Assembly (NCBI GenBank): GCA_036675645.1
Contig: JAKFEP010000038.1
Span: 1-22,596, forward strand
Length of the DNA stretch: 22,596 nt
Direction: 5' to 3'
Origin: Methylotenera_A sp036675645
Lineage (GTDB): Bacteria; Pseudomonadota; Gammaproteobacteria; Burkholderiales; Methylophilaceae
Both the position numbers and the translations under genes were made by a program. Below are positions 5,846 through 13,965 of the stretch, piece by piece (position 1 is the first letter of the stretch; each line of letters opens with the position of its first letter). Under the pieces are notes generated by a model. That model was not told the DNA's origin. It did not search any database and saw only the letters and a list, made by a program, of their open reading frames with translations.

Positions 5846-8290
5846 TTAAAAATCTATCGTGGCTGAGATTAACGCAGTGCGTGGAGCACCTTGCGTGATA
5901 AAACTACGAGAGACAGAGTTCCAATAATCCCTATCGGTAAGGTTTATTACATTTGCGCGCAAAGTGACTACCTTACCCGAAACCTCTGTGATATAGCGTG
6001 CACCAGCATCTAATCGAGTCCAGCCAGGAATGCTCTGTGTATTACCTACATCGGCTTGAGCTTCGCTAAAAGCTGTTACCCGGCCAGTCAAGGTTAAACC
6101 AGGGATTGAAAAAATATCATACTCTCCATTGATAACAACATTCACCTCAGGTACACCTACTGCATCTTTACCATCGTTAATACCATTCAGCGTTTTAGTT
6201 TGCTCGGCATCAATTAGAGTAATACCACCTAGCAAACGTACACCACTCAGTGGTTCACCAAATGTAGAGAGTTCTAGACCACGGTTACGTTGTTCACCAT
6301 CTTCTACAAAAAGGTTTGCTGAATTGGTGAATGCACTGGGCTGGGAAATTTGAAATACAGCCGCTGTGATACCAAAAGTGCCGGCGTTATACTTGACCCC
6401 AGCTTCGTATTGCTTGCTCACAAATGGCGACAAACTGTCGCCGGCATTGGCGGCGGTGTTAGGTGCAATTGCCCCTTGTGATAAGCCTTCGCTGTAGTTT
6501 GCGTAAAGCGAGTAATTACCTAATTTGCCCAATATGGCCGCAGTAGGTGTCACTTTGCTTTCATCATAAGCGCCTGTTTTCACACCTGCACTGAAAATTC
6601 CGCTATACAGTTGCTGATCACGCGCACCTAAAGTAATTAAAAGGTTATCTTCTATAAATCCAAAAGTGTTAATCAAGCCCAAGCTGCTTAGTTGTAAATC
6701 GCCATTTTGTGGGATAACGCCATAATTGACGGTGGGTTTTGGCAGGTTAGGACTTTCATAAACATTACCGGTATACACCCCAGTTGCATGCACTGTCGCA
6801 CCCCTTCCAGTACGATCAAAATCACTGTAAGAAAGTGCATAGCTATTGCTAATATCGCCAAGCATCATGCGACCACGCAGGCCTACCTCATAGGTTTCTG
6901 CTTCGTATGAGCCTTTAAAGCCACCTACACGTGCAGTAAAATCACCCGCACTATTAATAAAGCGGCGTCCCTGTGTGCCAGCATAAAAGTATTCTTCCTG
7001 CCCTTTTGCTTGTCCGTAGGTTGCATAAGTGCTGAGTTCAGGGATGAATTCATACTCTGCTTTAACTATCCAATTATTTGAGTTGCCTTTGAAAAACTCC
7101 CAATCATTAACAAAGTTTTTGTCGTTTTCTGGTGCGCGAGGCAATTTGAAGCCTTGGTTGTAGGTAATATTGGCTGAGTAAGCATTTGTTAACCGGTCTT
7201 GACTAAGCATATCCAAACTAGCAGTGAGTTTTTCGCCGCGATAATCAACTGCTAGAGCGCCGTTATACATGCGGTCTTCCTGACGGCTAATCGGTGTATC
7301 ACCTTCACGTGCTAGCAGGTTCAAACGTACGCCCCAAGCATTGTCCTCACCAAATCGACGCCCAAAATCTAAATGTCCGCCAAATTGACTATCCGAAATA
7401 TAACTACCAGTGAGTCGGTTAAGTGGTACGTCGCCGGCCCGTTTAGTTACTAAGTTAATGTTACCGCCTGTGACGCCAAATGGACTACTTCCATTGAGCA
7501 TAGAGGCTGGACCTTTTAGCACATCCACACGCTCATAAAACTCAGGTGCAATTCGCCTTTGTTCTGTCATGCCATATAAACCATTAACTCCCACCTGGCT
7601 CACAAACAACGGGAAACCGCGAATCATATAAGTCTCGCTATCCCCATACTCCGCCATTGCATTTCGTACGGAAGGATCCGCCTCAATAATATCCGCCACT
7701 CTTCGCGCTTGTTGATTAAGAGCAAATTCATCGGTATAGCTTTGAGTGCTGAATGGTGTATCAAATATATCGACATTGCCCAAAATACCAACGCGGCTGG
7801 CCTTAGCCACTTGCCCACCTGCAAAAGGTTTTGATATATCACGGTGGGAAGCCTCTTTAGCACTTTTAACGACAACTTCTTCTAAAAGCTCACTATTATT
7901 TGAGGGTGGGATAGGTTGAACTATTATGGCGCCATCACGAGTAACAGGTTGTAGTCCAGTGTCCTTAAGTATCCTATCTAGCGCCTCTTTCTGGGGAAGT
8001 TCACCCTTGACTGCGGCGACACTTTTACCTTTTACAATTGCAGGGTCAAACGTTAAGGTGATGCCAGATTGTTTTGCAAAGGTATTGAGCGCATCTTCGA
8101 GGTTTCCCGCTGGTACATTGTAGTTAGCCTGTCTAGCTTCAGCTGCATTAGCAATACCAGAATATGTTACAGCTAAGCAAGCTGTTAAAAATAAAGCATG
8201 TATTAGGATTGCGATTTTTTTTCGTGACGCTTTTTTGAGCGATAAATCAGATATATGGGTGACGATCTGACAAGGATGTTGATAAAGCAT
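5846..8290 (-). CDS. TonB-dependent siderophore receptor with STN signalling domain
   Basis: This 814-residue outer membrane protein has a signal sequence ending near ANAAEA (about residue 50), preceded by an unusually long basic leader. An STN domain follows (about 56-126: YNVPAGNLEDALNTFAKQSG), then a TonB-box-like LLEEVVV (135-141), a plug (about 165-290, with SETYMIRGF and the VLKGPASMLNG signature) and a 22-strand type barrel ending in ISATIDF with the terminal phenylalanine. The STN domain marks it as a transducing receptor: substrate binding signals to the FecR-type protein, which controls the FecI-type sigma factor, both encoded just upstream. The family resembles FpvA/FoxA ferric-siderophore receptors; the exact siderophore cannot be told. 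Confidence 0.93.
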   Translation of the reverse strand: MLYQHPCQIVTHISDLSLKKASRKKIAILIHALFLTACLAVTYSGIANAAEARQANYNVPAGNLEDALNTFAKQSGITLTFDPAIVKGKSVAAVKGELPQKEALDRILKDTGLQPVTRDGAIIVQPIPPSNNSELLEEVVVKSAKEASHRDISKPFAGGQVAKASRVGILGNVDIFDTPFSTQSYTDEFALNQQARRVADIIEADPSVRNAMAEYGDSETYMIRGFPLFVSQVGVNGLYGMTEQRRIAPEFYERVDVLKGPASMLNGSSPFGVTGGNINLVTKRAGDVPLNRLTGSYISDSQFGGHLDFGRRFGEDNAWGVRLNLLAREGDTPISRQEDRMYNGALAVDYRGEKLTASLDMLSQDRLTNAYSANITYNQGFKLPRAPENDKNFVNDWEFFKGNSNNWIVKAEYEFIPELSTYATYGQAKGQEEYFYAGTQGRRFINSAGDFTARVGGFKGSYEAETYEVGLRGRMMLGDISNSYALSYSDFDRTGRGATVHATGVYTGNVYESPNLPKPTVNYGVIPQNGDLQLSSLGLINTFGFIEDNLLITLGARDQQLYSGIFSAGVKTGAYDESKVTPTAAILGKLGNYSLYANYSEGLSQGAIAPNTAANAGDSLSPFVSKQYEAGVKYNAGTFGITAAVFQISQPSAFTNSANLFVEDGEQRNRGLELSTFGEPLSGVRLLGGITLIDAEQTKTLNGINDGKDAVGVPEVNVVINGEYDIFSIPGLTLTGRVTAFSEAQADVGNTQSIPGWTRLDAGARYITEVSGKVVTLRANVINLTDRDYWNSVSRSFITQGAPRTALISATIDF

Positions 8291-8408
8291 AGGTTAAAAA
8301 TCCCTTACTGAAATGTGAGATAAATAACCATATGCCGAACAACGATGAAAAAACCCGCAGTTTTAATACAATTTATTTTAGGCAGTTCTTGTAAATGGCG
8401 TAATAGCG

Positions 8409-9458
8409 TTATTTTTTGCTGATGAAGATAATTTCATCTTGCTTACGTATGCGCACAGGGAATGTTCTAGTAATTGCCTTAAGCGCATGTTCGACTGGGT
8501 CAGGACGATTTAACTGAAATACACCAGATACTTTAAGACTGCCAGCACTCGGCTCACATACCAACGGCAAATCCTGATAGCGTGATAACTCCGCTACGAA
8601 TTCGTCTAAACGCATCTGCTTGACCACCAACATCCCATCGACCCAAGCCATGGGATCTATGCGCAGCCTATCATCAGAAGCACTCATTTTTACTGGGGCA
8701 GAAATTGCATCAGGCATCGTATAGGTTTCATTGGCGTATGCCCGTACTGGCACATCATGGTCAACATGCATGGCGACGATACCTTGCACTACGTGCATTG
8801 TTGTACTTGATGCCTGCTGGTTAACAGAAAAACGAGTGCCTATGGCCTCTAATTCTGCTTGTTCAGTTTTTACCCAGAACGAACGACGACCTATAATGGA
8901 GTTACTGTCTTTGCCAGTTTCCATGTAGATTTCACCACGATGCAGTACGATTTCGCGCTTGAGTAAGGAAAGTTTTACATCAACTTTAGAGTTTGTATTC
9001 AACATAAGCTGTGTCCCATCCGCTAGTAAAAAGATTTCTTTTTTACCTATACTGGTGGTGTAGTGTACTTCTTGCTGCCAAGGTGCGTATTGATTGGCAA
9101 GTAGTGCAGTACCAATAATGGTGATAGCCGCAAAACTGAGCAGTTTGAGTGTTCGGCGGCGAGTAGCGGGCCGGCTTCGCCGCATATCTGCAAACCGTAG
9201 AGTTTCAACAGCCAATTGCTTTGATTCAGCAGGCAGTGTGCCCAAACTTTGTTCAACAGCATACAGTTTTTGCCATGCCACTTCATGCGCTGCATCCTGC
9301 GCACGCCAGTGTTCGAAACTTTGGATATCCTCTGCACTGGCCTTCCCTGAGTTTAACTTCACTGACCAAGCGATTAGCTGCTCATATACCGATTCAGCAA
9401 TGCCAGAATTATCAGTGTCGACTGAACGGTTAGCAGAAGATGGATGTGGAGCGTTCAA
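8409..9458 (-). CDS. FecR-type anti-sigma regulator
   Basis: This 349-residue single-pass inner membrane protein has a cytoplasmic N-terminal DUF4880/anti-sigma region (about 20-75, YEQLIAWSVKLNSGKAS and WRAQDAAHEVAWQKLYAVEQ). An arginine-rich stretch (RRSRPATRRR) precedes one membrane helix (about 104-122, LLSFAAITIIGTALLANQYA). The periplasmic FecR domain follows (about 130-225: YTTSIGKKEIFLLADGTQL, LNTNSKV, LHRGEIYME, FSV), then a C-terminal STN-like segment. The family relays the signal from the loaded receptor to the sigma factor. The start used is TTG at 9456-9458 because no ATG lies before the conserved N-terminal domain; no strong ribosome binding site is visible, so the start is uncertain. 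It follows the sigma factor gene by 51 bp. Confidence 0.9.
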   Translation of the reverse strand: MNAPHPSSANRSVDTDNSGIAESVYEQLIAWSVKLNSGKASAEDIQSFEHWRAQDAAHEVAWQKLYAVEQSLGTLPAESKQLAVETLRFADMRRSRPATRRRTLKLLSFAAITIIGTALLANQYAPWQQEVHYTTSIGKKEIFLLADGTQLMLNTNSKVDVKLSLLKREIVLHRGEIYMETGKDSNSIIGRRSFWVKTEQAELEAIGTRFSVNQQASSTTMHVVQGIVAMHVDHDVPVRAYANETYTMPDAISAPVKMSASDDRLRIDPMAWVDGMLVVKQMRLDEFVAELSRYQDLPLVCEPSAGSLKVSGVFQLNRPDPVEHALKAITRTFPVRIRKQDEIIFISKK

Positions 9459-9509
9459 TGCAAAACAGCCTAGATGGTATAAAAGCCTACAGCATATCGC
9501 TGTAAGTAC

Positions 9510-10034
9510 TTAGCGTAAAGCATAACTATGCTGTTTTGTAAGCAAGTGGCGCAGCGCTTCAGCCATATGACTCTCAACCGTCCTCAGCGAAACACTTAAG
9601 TTTGCTGCGATTTCCAGATAGGTCATCCCCTCTAATCTTGAAAGCAAGAACACATTGCGCACATTAGGTTTCAACCCTTTAAACAGGCTATCAATATGCA
9701 GCAAGGCCTCAATATTAACCAAATGATCTTCTGGGGATGGAATGAGTTGCTTAGGCAAATATGCAATCGCCTGGAGGTAGGCTTGTTCTAACTCTTTTTT
9801 TCGTATGTGATCTACCATCAAACCATGGGCGATAGTACTCAAAAAAGCGCGTGGTTCATTGATTTGGGCAAAGTTGGTAGATTTATCGATTACGCGAAGG
9901 AAAGTGTCTTGTGCTAAGTCATTAGCATTGTGCACACAACCTAAACGCCGTCGCAACCAATTGACTAGCCAGCCATGATGAGAGCGATACAGAGCATGAA
10001 CTTCTTGTTGAATGGGTGCGTCCGCAGTTGTCAT
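9510..10034 (-). CDS. FecI-type ECF sigma factor
   Basis: This 174-residue protein has sigma region 2 at about residues 13-80 (LYRSHHGWLVNWLRRRLG, then NANDLAQDTFLRVI) and region 4 at about 120-168 (LSRLEGMTYLEIAANLSVS with the helix-turn-helix SLRTVESHMAEALRHL). This is the iron-starvation ECF group of FecI, PvdS and FpvI relatives. It is the first gene of the operon, and tandem Fur boxes lie about 30 bp before its ATG. It should therefore be made when iron is scarce and then be controlled by the FecR-type partner to transcribe the receptor gene. Confidence 0.93.
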   Translation of the reverse strand: MTTADAPIQQEVHALYRSHHGWLVNWLRRRLGCVHNANDLAQDTFLRVIDKSTNFAQINEPRAFLSTIAHGLMVDHIRKKELEQAYLQAIAYLPKQLIPSPEDHLVNIEALLHIDSLFKGLKPNVRNVFLLSRLEGMTYLEIAANLSVSLRTVESHMAEALRHLLTKQHSYALR

Positions 10035-10062
10035 GTTTGACCCTAATACAGCCTCACGAGTT

Positions 10063-10087
10063 ATTAATGATAATCATTCTCATTATA
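10063..10087 (-). promoter_or_regulatory. Two overlapping Fur boxes
   Basis: Bases 10063-10081 match the 19-bp Fur consensus at 16 positions (core AATGATAATCATT). A second register at 10069-10087 matches at 15 (GATAAT...TCATTAT). The pair lies about 30 bp upstream of the ECF sigma factor start, where Fur-Fe(II) would block transcription. Overlapping registers 6 bp apart are common in natural Fur operators. Confidence 0.88.
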
Positions 10088-10155
10088 TGCCGTATTGGCT
10101 AAAGTGACAACCTAACTTAAATCGAAGAATTACACACTTCAGAATCAATGCGACA

Positions 10156-10273
10156 GTCCGCTTTGGGCCGATTCAGGACTTTTAGTATTATCTATTCAGA
10201 TAATTTATTACCATTAAATCAAATATCCAGACTTTGACTGTTCTTGCGGAGTAGTATTTGGTTACCAACCAAA
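10156..10273 (+). repeat. Long direct repeat flanking the mxa-like module, left copy
   Basis: These 118 bp match 17947-18062 with one 2-bp deletion (CTTTGGGCCG against CTTTGCCG) and one substitution (G10248 against A18037). The copy begins with the GTC-NN-CTTTGGGCCGA motif and ends in a perfect 9-bp hairpin, TATTTGGTT-ACC-AACCAAATA (10255-10275). No open frame or transposase remnant is visible in it. Both copies are in the same orientation. Confidence 0.95.
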
Positions 10274-10396
10274 TACCAAATTTACTTACTTAAGTGAGGA
10301 TGAGTAAAAAAAGCTACTGGGATAATTTAACTTATTTTTATTAAAAATAGTATCAGCTAACAGGAGAAACTTGATGGAAAGTTAAATATAATGTAG

Positions 10397-11245
10397 TCAC
10401 TCAAAAACACTACCAAACAATGCGACAGAAATGTTGAATGACGCTGTGAATAATTTCTCTAAACAACTCTGTTTCTGCTCCTCTGACAACCATCCCGTAA
10501 TATAAGTCGTTCCAATTGCCGCAATCGGATAACCTGAAGTATCAACGATTGCAACACCAAATCCGCTTGTTGTTCTATCCAGAATGATATTGTCATAGGT
10601 GCCGTAACCAGCCTTCATGGCAAGCTCTAAGGTTCTGTAGAATCCGCTCTCATCGAACCCTTCGATCTTGTGGTATCGCGTCATATTGGTTTTTACTATC
10701 TCATCCACCTCATTCACTGGCATTTTAGCGAACATCCCCATACAGCTTGGACTCATGCCGAACGGGCCTCGTAAACCCACCCAGCCTCTACCAACCACGA
10801 TCTGCGATTCACTTTCATAACGACCGATACACACCATATCCAGCCCTGATCGGACACCTAAATACACAACTTGTTTCAAATCCTCTGCCAGAATACTTAG
10901 AATCGAACTTGCAGTTCGTTCGATGGGATTGCGTAAAATGGCTGAGTACCCAAGTGCTGCCAAGTCTAACCCCAAATTGAAACGGGCGCTGTCTTCATCT
11001 CTCACGACCCAGCCAATATCAATCAGCATGTCTAGTACACGATGAATCGTAGATCGCGGCAAACCCGTTCTAGTCACTAGTTCAGTGAGCAAACTGCCCT
11101 TTCTTGAGCCTCGCGCGATAGCGTTAATCAATACCAACGAACGACTCAGGCTACCTGCGGCCTGGTTTGCTTTATTGACCATTTGGGCATTGGTTTTTCT
11201 AATTTTCATTGAGATCCAATCATTATGTCCGAATACCGGACACAT
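10397..11245 (-). CDS. IclR-family transcriptional regulator
   Basis: This 282-residue protein has an N-terminal winged helix-turn-helix (about residues 30-95: SLSRSLVLINAIARGSRKGS, then LTELVTRTGLPRSTIHRVLDML). A C-terminal IclR effector domain follows (about 110-280) with YLGVRSGLDMVCIGRYES and GFGVAIVDTSGYPIAAIGTT. The first ATG (11243-11245) has a good AGGTG ribosome site; a second in-frame ATG at 11207-11209 would remove a 12-residue extension of low similarity to the family. The gene is divergent from the flavoprotein-mxa operon. A TCCG-N5-CGGA inverted repeat overlaps its first codons and a second lies before the operon, so autoregulation and control of the operon are likely. The effector is unknown. 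Confidence 0.9.
   Translation of the reverse strand: MCPVFGHNDWISMKIRKTNAQMVNKANQAAGSLSRSLVLINAIARGSRKGSLLTELVTRTGLPRSTIHRVLDMLIDIGWVVRDEDSARFNLGLDLAALGYSAILRNPIERTASSILSILAEDLKQVVYLGVRSGLDMVCIGRYESESQIVVGRGWVGLRGPFGMSPSCMGMFAKMPVNEVDEIVKTNMTRYHKIEGFDESGFYRTLELAMKAGYGTYDNIILDRTTSGFGVAIVDTSGYPIAAIGTTYITGWLSEEQKQSCLEKLFTASFNISVALFGSVFE
11226..11242. promoter_or_regulatory. Candidate IclR operator 1
   Basis: TGTCCG-AATAC-CGGACA is a perfect 6-bp inverted repeat with a 5-bp spacer. It overlaps the first codons of the regulator gene (or lies just upstream of its alternative start at 11209). The same TCCG-N5-CGGA layout recurs at 11326-11340. Confidence 0.6.
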
Positions 11246-11261
11246 AAATACACCTGTTTAA

Positions 11262-11291
11262 TTGACTTCTATTAACACAAATTATTAATAT
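11262..11291 (+). promoter_or_regulatory. Candidate sigma-70 promoter for the flavoprotein-mxa operon
   Basis: TTGACT (11262-11267) and TAATAT (11286-11291) are separated by 18 bp, both close to consensus. Transcription would start near 11298, about 60 bp before the first gene, and run across operator 2. Confidence 0.5.
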
Positions 11292-11325
11292 GTTTTCAAT
11301 AAAACACAAACTATATTTTATAAAT

Positions 11326-11340
11326 ATCCGATAAACGGAT
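11326..11340. promoter_or_regulatory. Candidate IclR operator 2
   Basis: ATCCG-ATAAA-CGGAT is a perfect 5-bp inverted repeat with a 5-bp spacer, the same core as operator 1. It lies 17 bp before the flavoprotein start and downstream of the predicted promoter, a position suited to repression. Confidence 0.6.
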
Positions 11341-11357
11341 TATTAAATTAGGACTTA

Positions 11358-12017
11358 ATGATGAATGATTTATACGGCAATCAACATAAAGCGTTACAAA
11401 AAGTCTTTGATACTGAAAGATTAGCGGAAGCAGTAAGTGCAAATATCGTTAGCGATGAACTTGCTGCTGAGCACAAAGGCTTTATCGAGAGCCGTGATAT
11501 GTTCTTTCTGACAACGGTCGACCATCGGGGCTACCCCACCTGCTCTTATAAAGGCGGTCACATTGGCTTTGTAAAAGCCTTGGACAATAAAACCCTGGCT
11601 TTCCCTAGTTACGACGGCAATGGCATGTTTCTTTCTATGGGAAATATCACAGCCAATCCTAAAATCGGCATGCTGTTTATTGATTTCGAAACCCCACACC
11701 GCGTGCGTGTGCATGGCACGGCTTCTATTGATAAGAATAGCTTGCTGGTTCGTGAGTTTCCTGGAGCCGAAATTATCGTCACAATCAGCATTACAGAAGT
11801 GTTCATCAACTGTAGCCGCTATATCCACAAATATCAACGCGTTGCATCATCACATTACGTTCCCAAAAAAGATTGTGCTGCGCCTTTTGCACAATGGAAG
11901 CGCATTGATAATCTTCAAGATTCATTACCAGAGCGTGACAAGCACATCGCCGAAGAACTAGGTGGCACTATCACCACGGAGCAATACGTAGAGATGGTGA
12001 TGCAAGGTAAAGCTTAA
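11358..12017 (+). CDS. PNPOx-like FMN-binding flavoprotein
   Basis: This 219-residue protein belongs to the pyridoxamine 5'-phosphate oxidase-like split-barrel group. Diagnostic segments are MFFLTTVDHRGYPTCSYKGG (about 50-69), LAFPSYDGNGMFLSMGNI (about 81-98) and GMLFIDFETPHRVRVHGTA (about 105-123). Members bind FMN or related flavins, but this subgroup has no settled substrate. It is not the vitamin B6 enzyme PdxH, which has a different C-terminal part. AGGA precedes two adjacent ATGs (11358 and 11361) by 4 and 7 nt. It is the first gene of the operon, only 36 bp before the MoxR-type ATPase gene, so an electron-transfer or cofactor role for the operon is possible but unproven. Confidence 0.85.
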   Translation: MMNDLYGNQHKALQKVFDTERLAEAVSANIVSDELAAEHKGFIESRDMFFLTTVDHRGYPTCSYKGGHIGFVKALDNKTLAFPSYDGNGMFLSMGNITANPKIGMLFIDFETPHRVRVHGTASIDKNSLLVREFPGAEIIVTISITEVFINCSRYIHKYQRVASSHYVPKKDCAAPFAQWKRIDNLQDSLPERDKHIAEELGGTITTEQYVEMVMQGKA

Positions 12018-12053
12018 CTCAAAAAATATCATTTGCAGTAAAAAAGGACCGTT

Positions 12054-13088
12054 ATGGATATGGCAGTAACAGCAGTTGATAACAGCTTGAGCGATATGCG
12101 CGTGCATGCGCTAAAACTTGAGTCTGAGGTAAAAAAAGTCATTGTTGGCCAAGATGCAGCGATACGCTTAATCTTGATTGCCATATTCGCTCGCGGGCAT
12201 GTGTTACTGGAAGGCGACGTGGGTGTGGGTAAAACCACATTGCTTAGAGCAGTGACCAGGGGCATAGGCGGTGGTTACGAACGTGTAGAAGGTACAGTAG
12301 ACTTGATGCCGAATGACTTGATTTACCATACGCACCTAGGTAATGAAGGCAAACCGCAGATAGACCCCGGGCCGTTGCTACGATCTAGTGAAAATTTATC
12401 GGTGTTCTTTTTTAATGAGATTAATCGTGCCCGGCCGCAAGTACATTCTTTGCTGTTGCGAGTGATGGCGGAACGTAGCTTGTATGCATTCAAGCGCGAA
12501 TACCACTTGCCGCACATGCTAGTGTTTGCTGATCGCAATCAAGTGGAAAAAGAAGAGACTTTCGAGATTCCATCCGCGGCACGCGACAGATTCATGATGG
12601 AAATTCCCATCACGGTGCCTCAAGAATTGGATATCCGTAAATCCCTGGTTTTCAATAACAAGTTTCACGATACGGAAAGCCTCACCGTTCAAGTTGAGCC
12701 TGGTATCCTAGAGTTCGATCAACTCAATGACTTCAGTGCTAAGCTACAATCACATATTCAATCCAGCCCATTGATTGAAAACTACGCAATGGATATTTGG
12801 CAAGCCACGCTGACGCCAGCGCAATATGGCATCAAGATTGAAGGTGTGGATATCAATCGGCTTGTGCATTCAGGTGCCAGTCCCCGCGGCATGGCTATGC
12901 TGTTAAAAGCCGCCAGGGTCAATGCGTGGCTATCAGGACGTGATGCGGTTTTACCTGAAGATATACACACGGTTTTTCATGAAACGGTCGCGCACCGCCT
13001 CGTATTAAGTTCAATGTATGAATCACGTCGTACGGTGCTGGCACGCGAATTAATGACCGCGATTGTTCGTACCGTTGCAGTGCCTTAA
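12054..13088 (+). CDS. mxaR: MoxR-family AAA+ ATPase, MxaR-like
   Basis: This 344-residue cytoplasmic ATPase has a Walker A motif GDVGVGKT (residues 54-61), a sensor region ADRNQVEKEETFEIPSAARD with the arginine-finger type end, and a C-terminal lid (about 240-340). Walker B reads SVFFFNEINRA (about 116-126), with asparagine where MoxR proteins normally have aspartate. MoxR ATPases work with vWA proteins as chaperones that insert cofactors or activate enzymes. The order of the following genes (DUF58, MxaA-, vWA-, MxaK- and vWA-type) is that of mxaRSACKL, needed for methanol dehydrogenase maturation in methylotrophs. AAGGA precedes the ATG. Confidence 0.85.
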   Translation: MDMAVTAVDNSLSDMRVHALKLESEVKKVIVGQDAAIRLILIAIFARGHVLLEGDVGVGKTTLLRAVTRGIGGGYERVEGTVDLMPNDLIYHTHLGNEGKPQIDPGPLLRSSENLSVFFFNEINRARPQVHSLLLRVMAERSLYAFKREYHLPHMLVFADRNQVEKEETFEIPSAARDRFMMEIPITVPQELDIRKSLVFNNKFHDTESLTVQVEPGILEFDQLNDFSAKLQSHIQSSPLIENYAMDIWQATLTPAQYGIKIEGVDINRLVHSGASPRGMAMLLKAARVNAWLSGRDAVLPEDIHTVFHETVAHRLVLSSMYESRRTVLARELMTAIVRTVAVP

Positions 13089-13101
13089 TACGCCATAGAC
13101 C

Positions 13102-13965
13102 ATGATTCCGGACTTCGCAAAAAGCTTTACCTATCAGGTTAATTGGCGTTCTCGCAGCTATCACGCTGGCTATCACCGCGGCAATCAGGGCGGACTTGGT
13201 GTTGAATTTAGGGGTAACGTCCCACTGGTGGATTACCCGGATGCGCGACGTATAGACATCAACCAGACCATACGTGACCCCAATGAACAGGTACATGTAC
13301 GCATTTTTAACCAGAAGAATGCCACGCCTATCTATGCCATTTGCGATTTATCTGGCTCCATGCAGTTTACCGGACGATTTAACAAAATGGCCTTGGCTGC
13401 TGAGATTGCCGCCTCTATTGCCTGTTCTGCCTATCATGCAAGCGATACGTTCAGTTTTATTGGTTTTGATAAAGTCGCCCGTGAAGACTGGATGACTAAA
13501 CCCAGCTACCGCATGCAGGATGCTTACGAATTGACTAAACGCTTGCGCACTTATATTCCTGCACCGGTTGGGTCGGAAGGGCTGCTAGATGTGAGTAGTT
13601 TCATGGGGCAGGCACGTGGCTTGGTGTTCCTTATCTCAGACTTTCACATGCCGCTTGAAACGATAGAAGCAGCACTTAACACGTTATCTAATCACCATAT
13701 TGTGCCCGTCATACTATGGGATGCAGAAGAATACAAATCACTACCCAACTTTGGCTTCTCCACCATTATTGATCCGGAAAGTGGACAGCAGCGCACTTTG
13801 TTTTTCAGGAAGGAGCTGAGAAAACGTTTTGAAGCAATGTTCGCGCAACGAAGAGCTGACATTGAAAGCCTATTCATGCGCTATGAATCCCCGCCCTATT
13901 TTGCAGAGAATGGCTTTGATGCCGATGCTATTTCTGAATATTTTTATCAATTCTCTGCCTTATGA
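13102..13965 (+). CDS. mxaS: DUF58/vWA protein, MxaS-like
   Basis: This 287-residue protein lacks membrane segments. It starts with the YRSRS-like region seen in DUF58 proteins (VNWRSRSYHAG, VEFRGNVPLVDYPD about 34-47). It contains a vWA fold with a complete metal-ion-dependent adhesion site, D82-x-S84-x-S86 (CDLSGSMQFTG), and VFLISDFHMPLE later. DUF58 proteins are the usual partners of MoxR ATPases. It follows the ATPase gene by 13 bp and overlaps the next gene by 4 bp. The ribosome binding site is weak, suggesting dependence on upstream translation. Confidence 0.82.
   Translation: MIPDFAKSFTYQVNWRSRSYHAGYHRGNQGGLGVEFRGNVPLVDYPDARRIDINQTIRDPNEQVHVRIFNQKNATPIYAICDLSGSMQFTGRFNKMALAAEIAASIACSAYHASDTFSFIGFDKVAREDWMTKPSYRMQDAYELTKRLRTYIPAPVGSEGLLDVSSFMGQARGLVFLISDFHMPLETIEAALNTLSNHHIVPVILWDAEEYKSLPNFGFSTIIDPESGQQRTLFFRKELRKRFEAMFAQRRADIESLFMRYESPPYFAENGFDADAISEYFYQFSAL

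Larger units (their letters stand above)
10035..10396. other. Intergene between sigma factor and IclR genes
   Basis: This 362-bp gap holds the Fur boxes (10063-10087), the left copy of the long direct repeat (10156-10273) with its hairpin at 10255-10275, and an AT-only palindrome at 10333-10349. Near 10365 a good ribosome binding site (AGGAG) is followed by the four-codon frame ATG GAA AGT TAA at 10374-10385, which looks like a vestigial gene start. No longer gene is visible on either strand. Confidence 0.6.

Noticed and set aside
9094..9513. 139-codon open frame on the plus strand
   Set aside because: It lies opposite the FecR-type gene, has no recognisable domain and reads as a shadow of that gene.
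10333..10349. AT-only palindrome TATTTTTA-T-TAAAAATA as a terminator or operator
   Set aside because: It has no GC in the stem and such palindromes arise by chance in AT-rich intergenes.
11421..11837. 138-codon open frame on the minus strand
   Set aside because: It is fully opposite the well-supported flavoprotein gene and its protein shows no family features.
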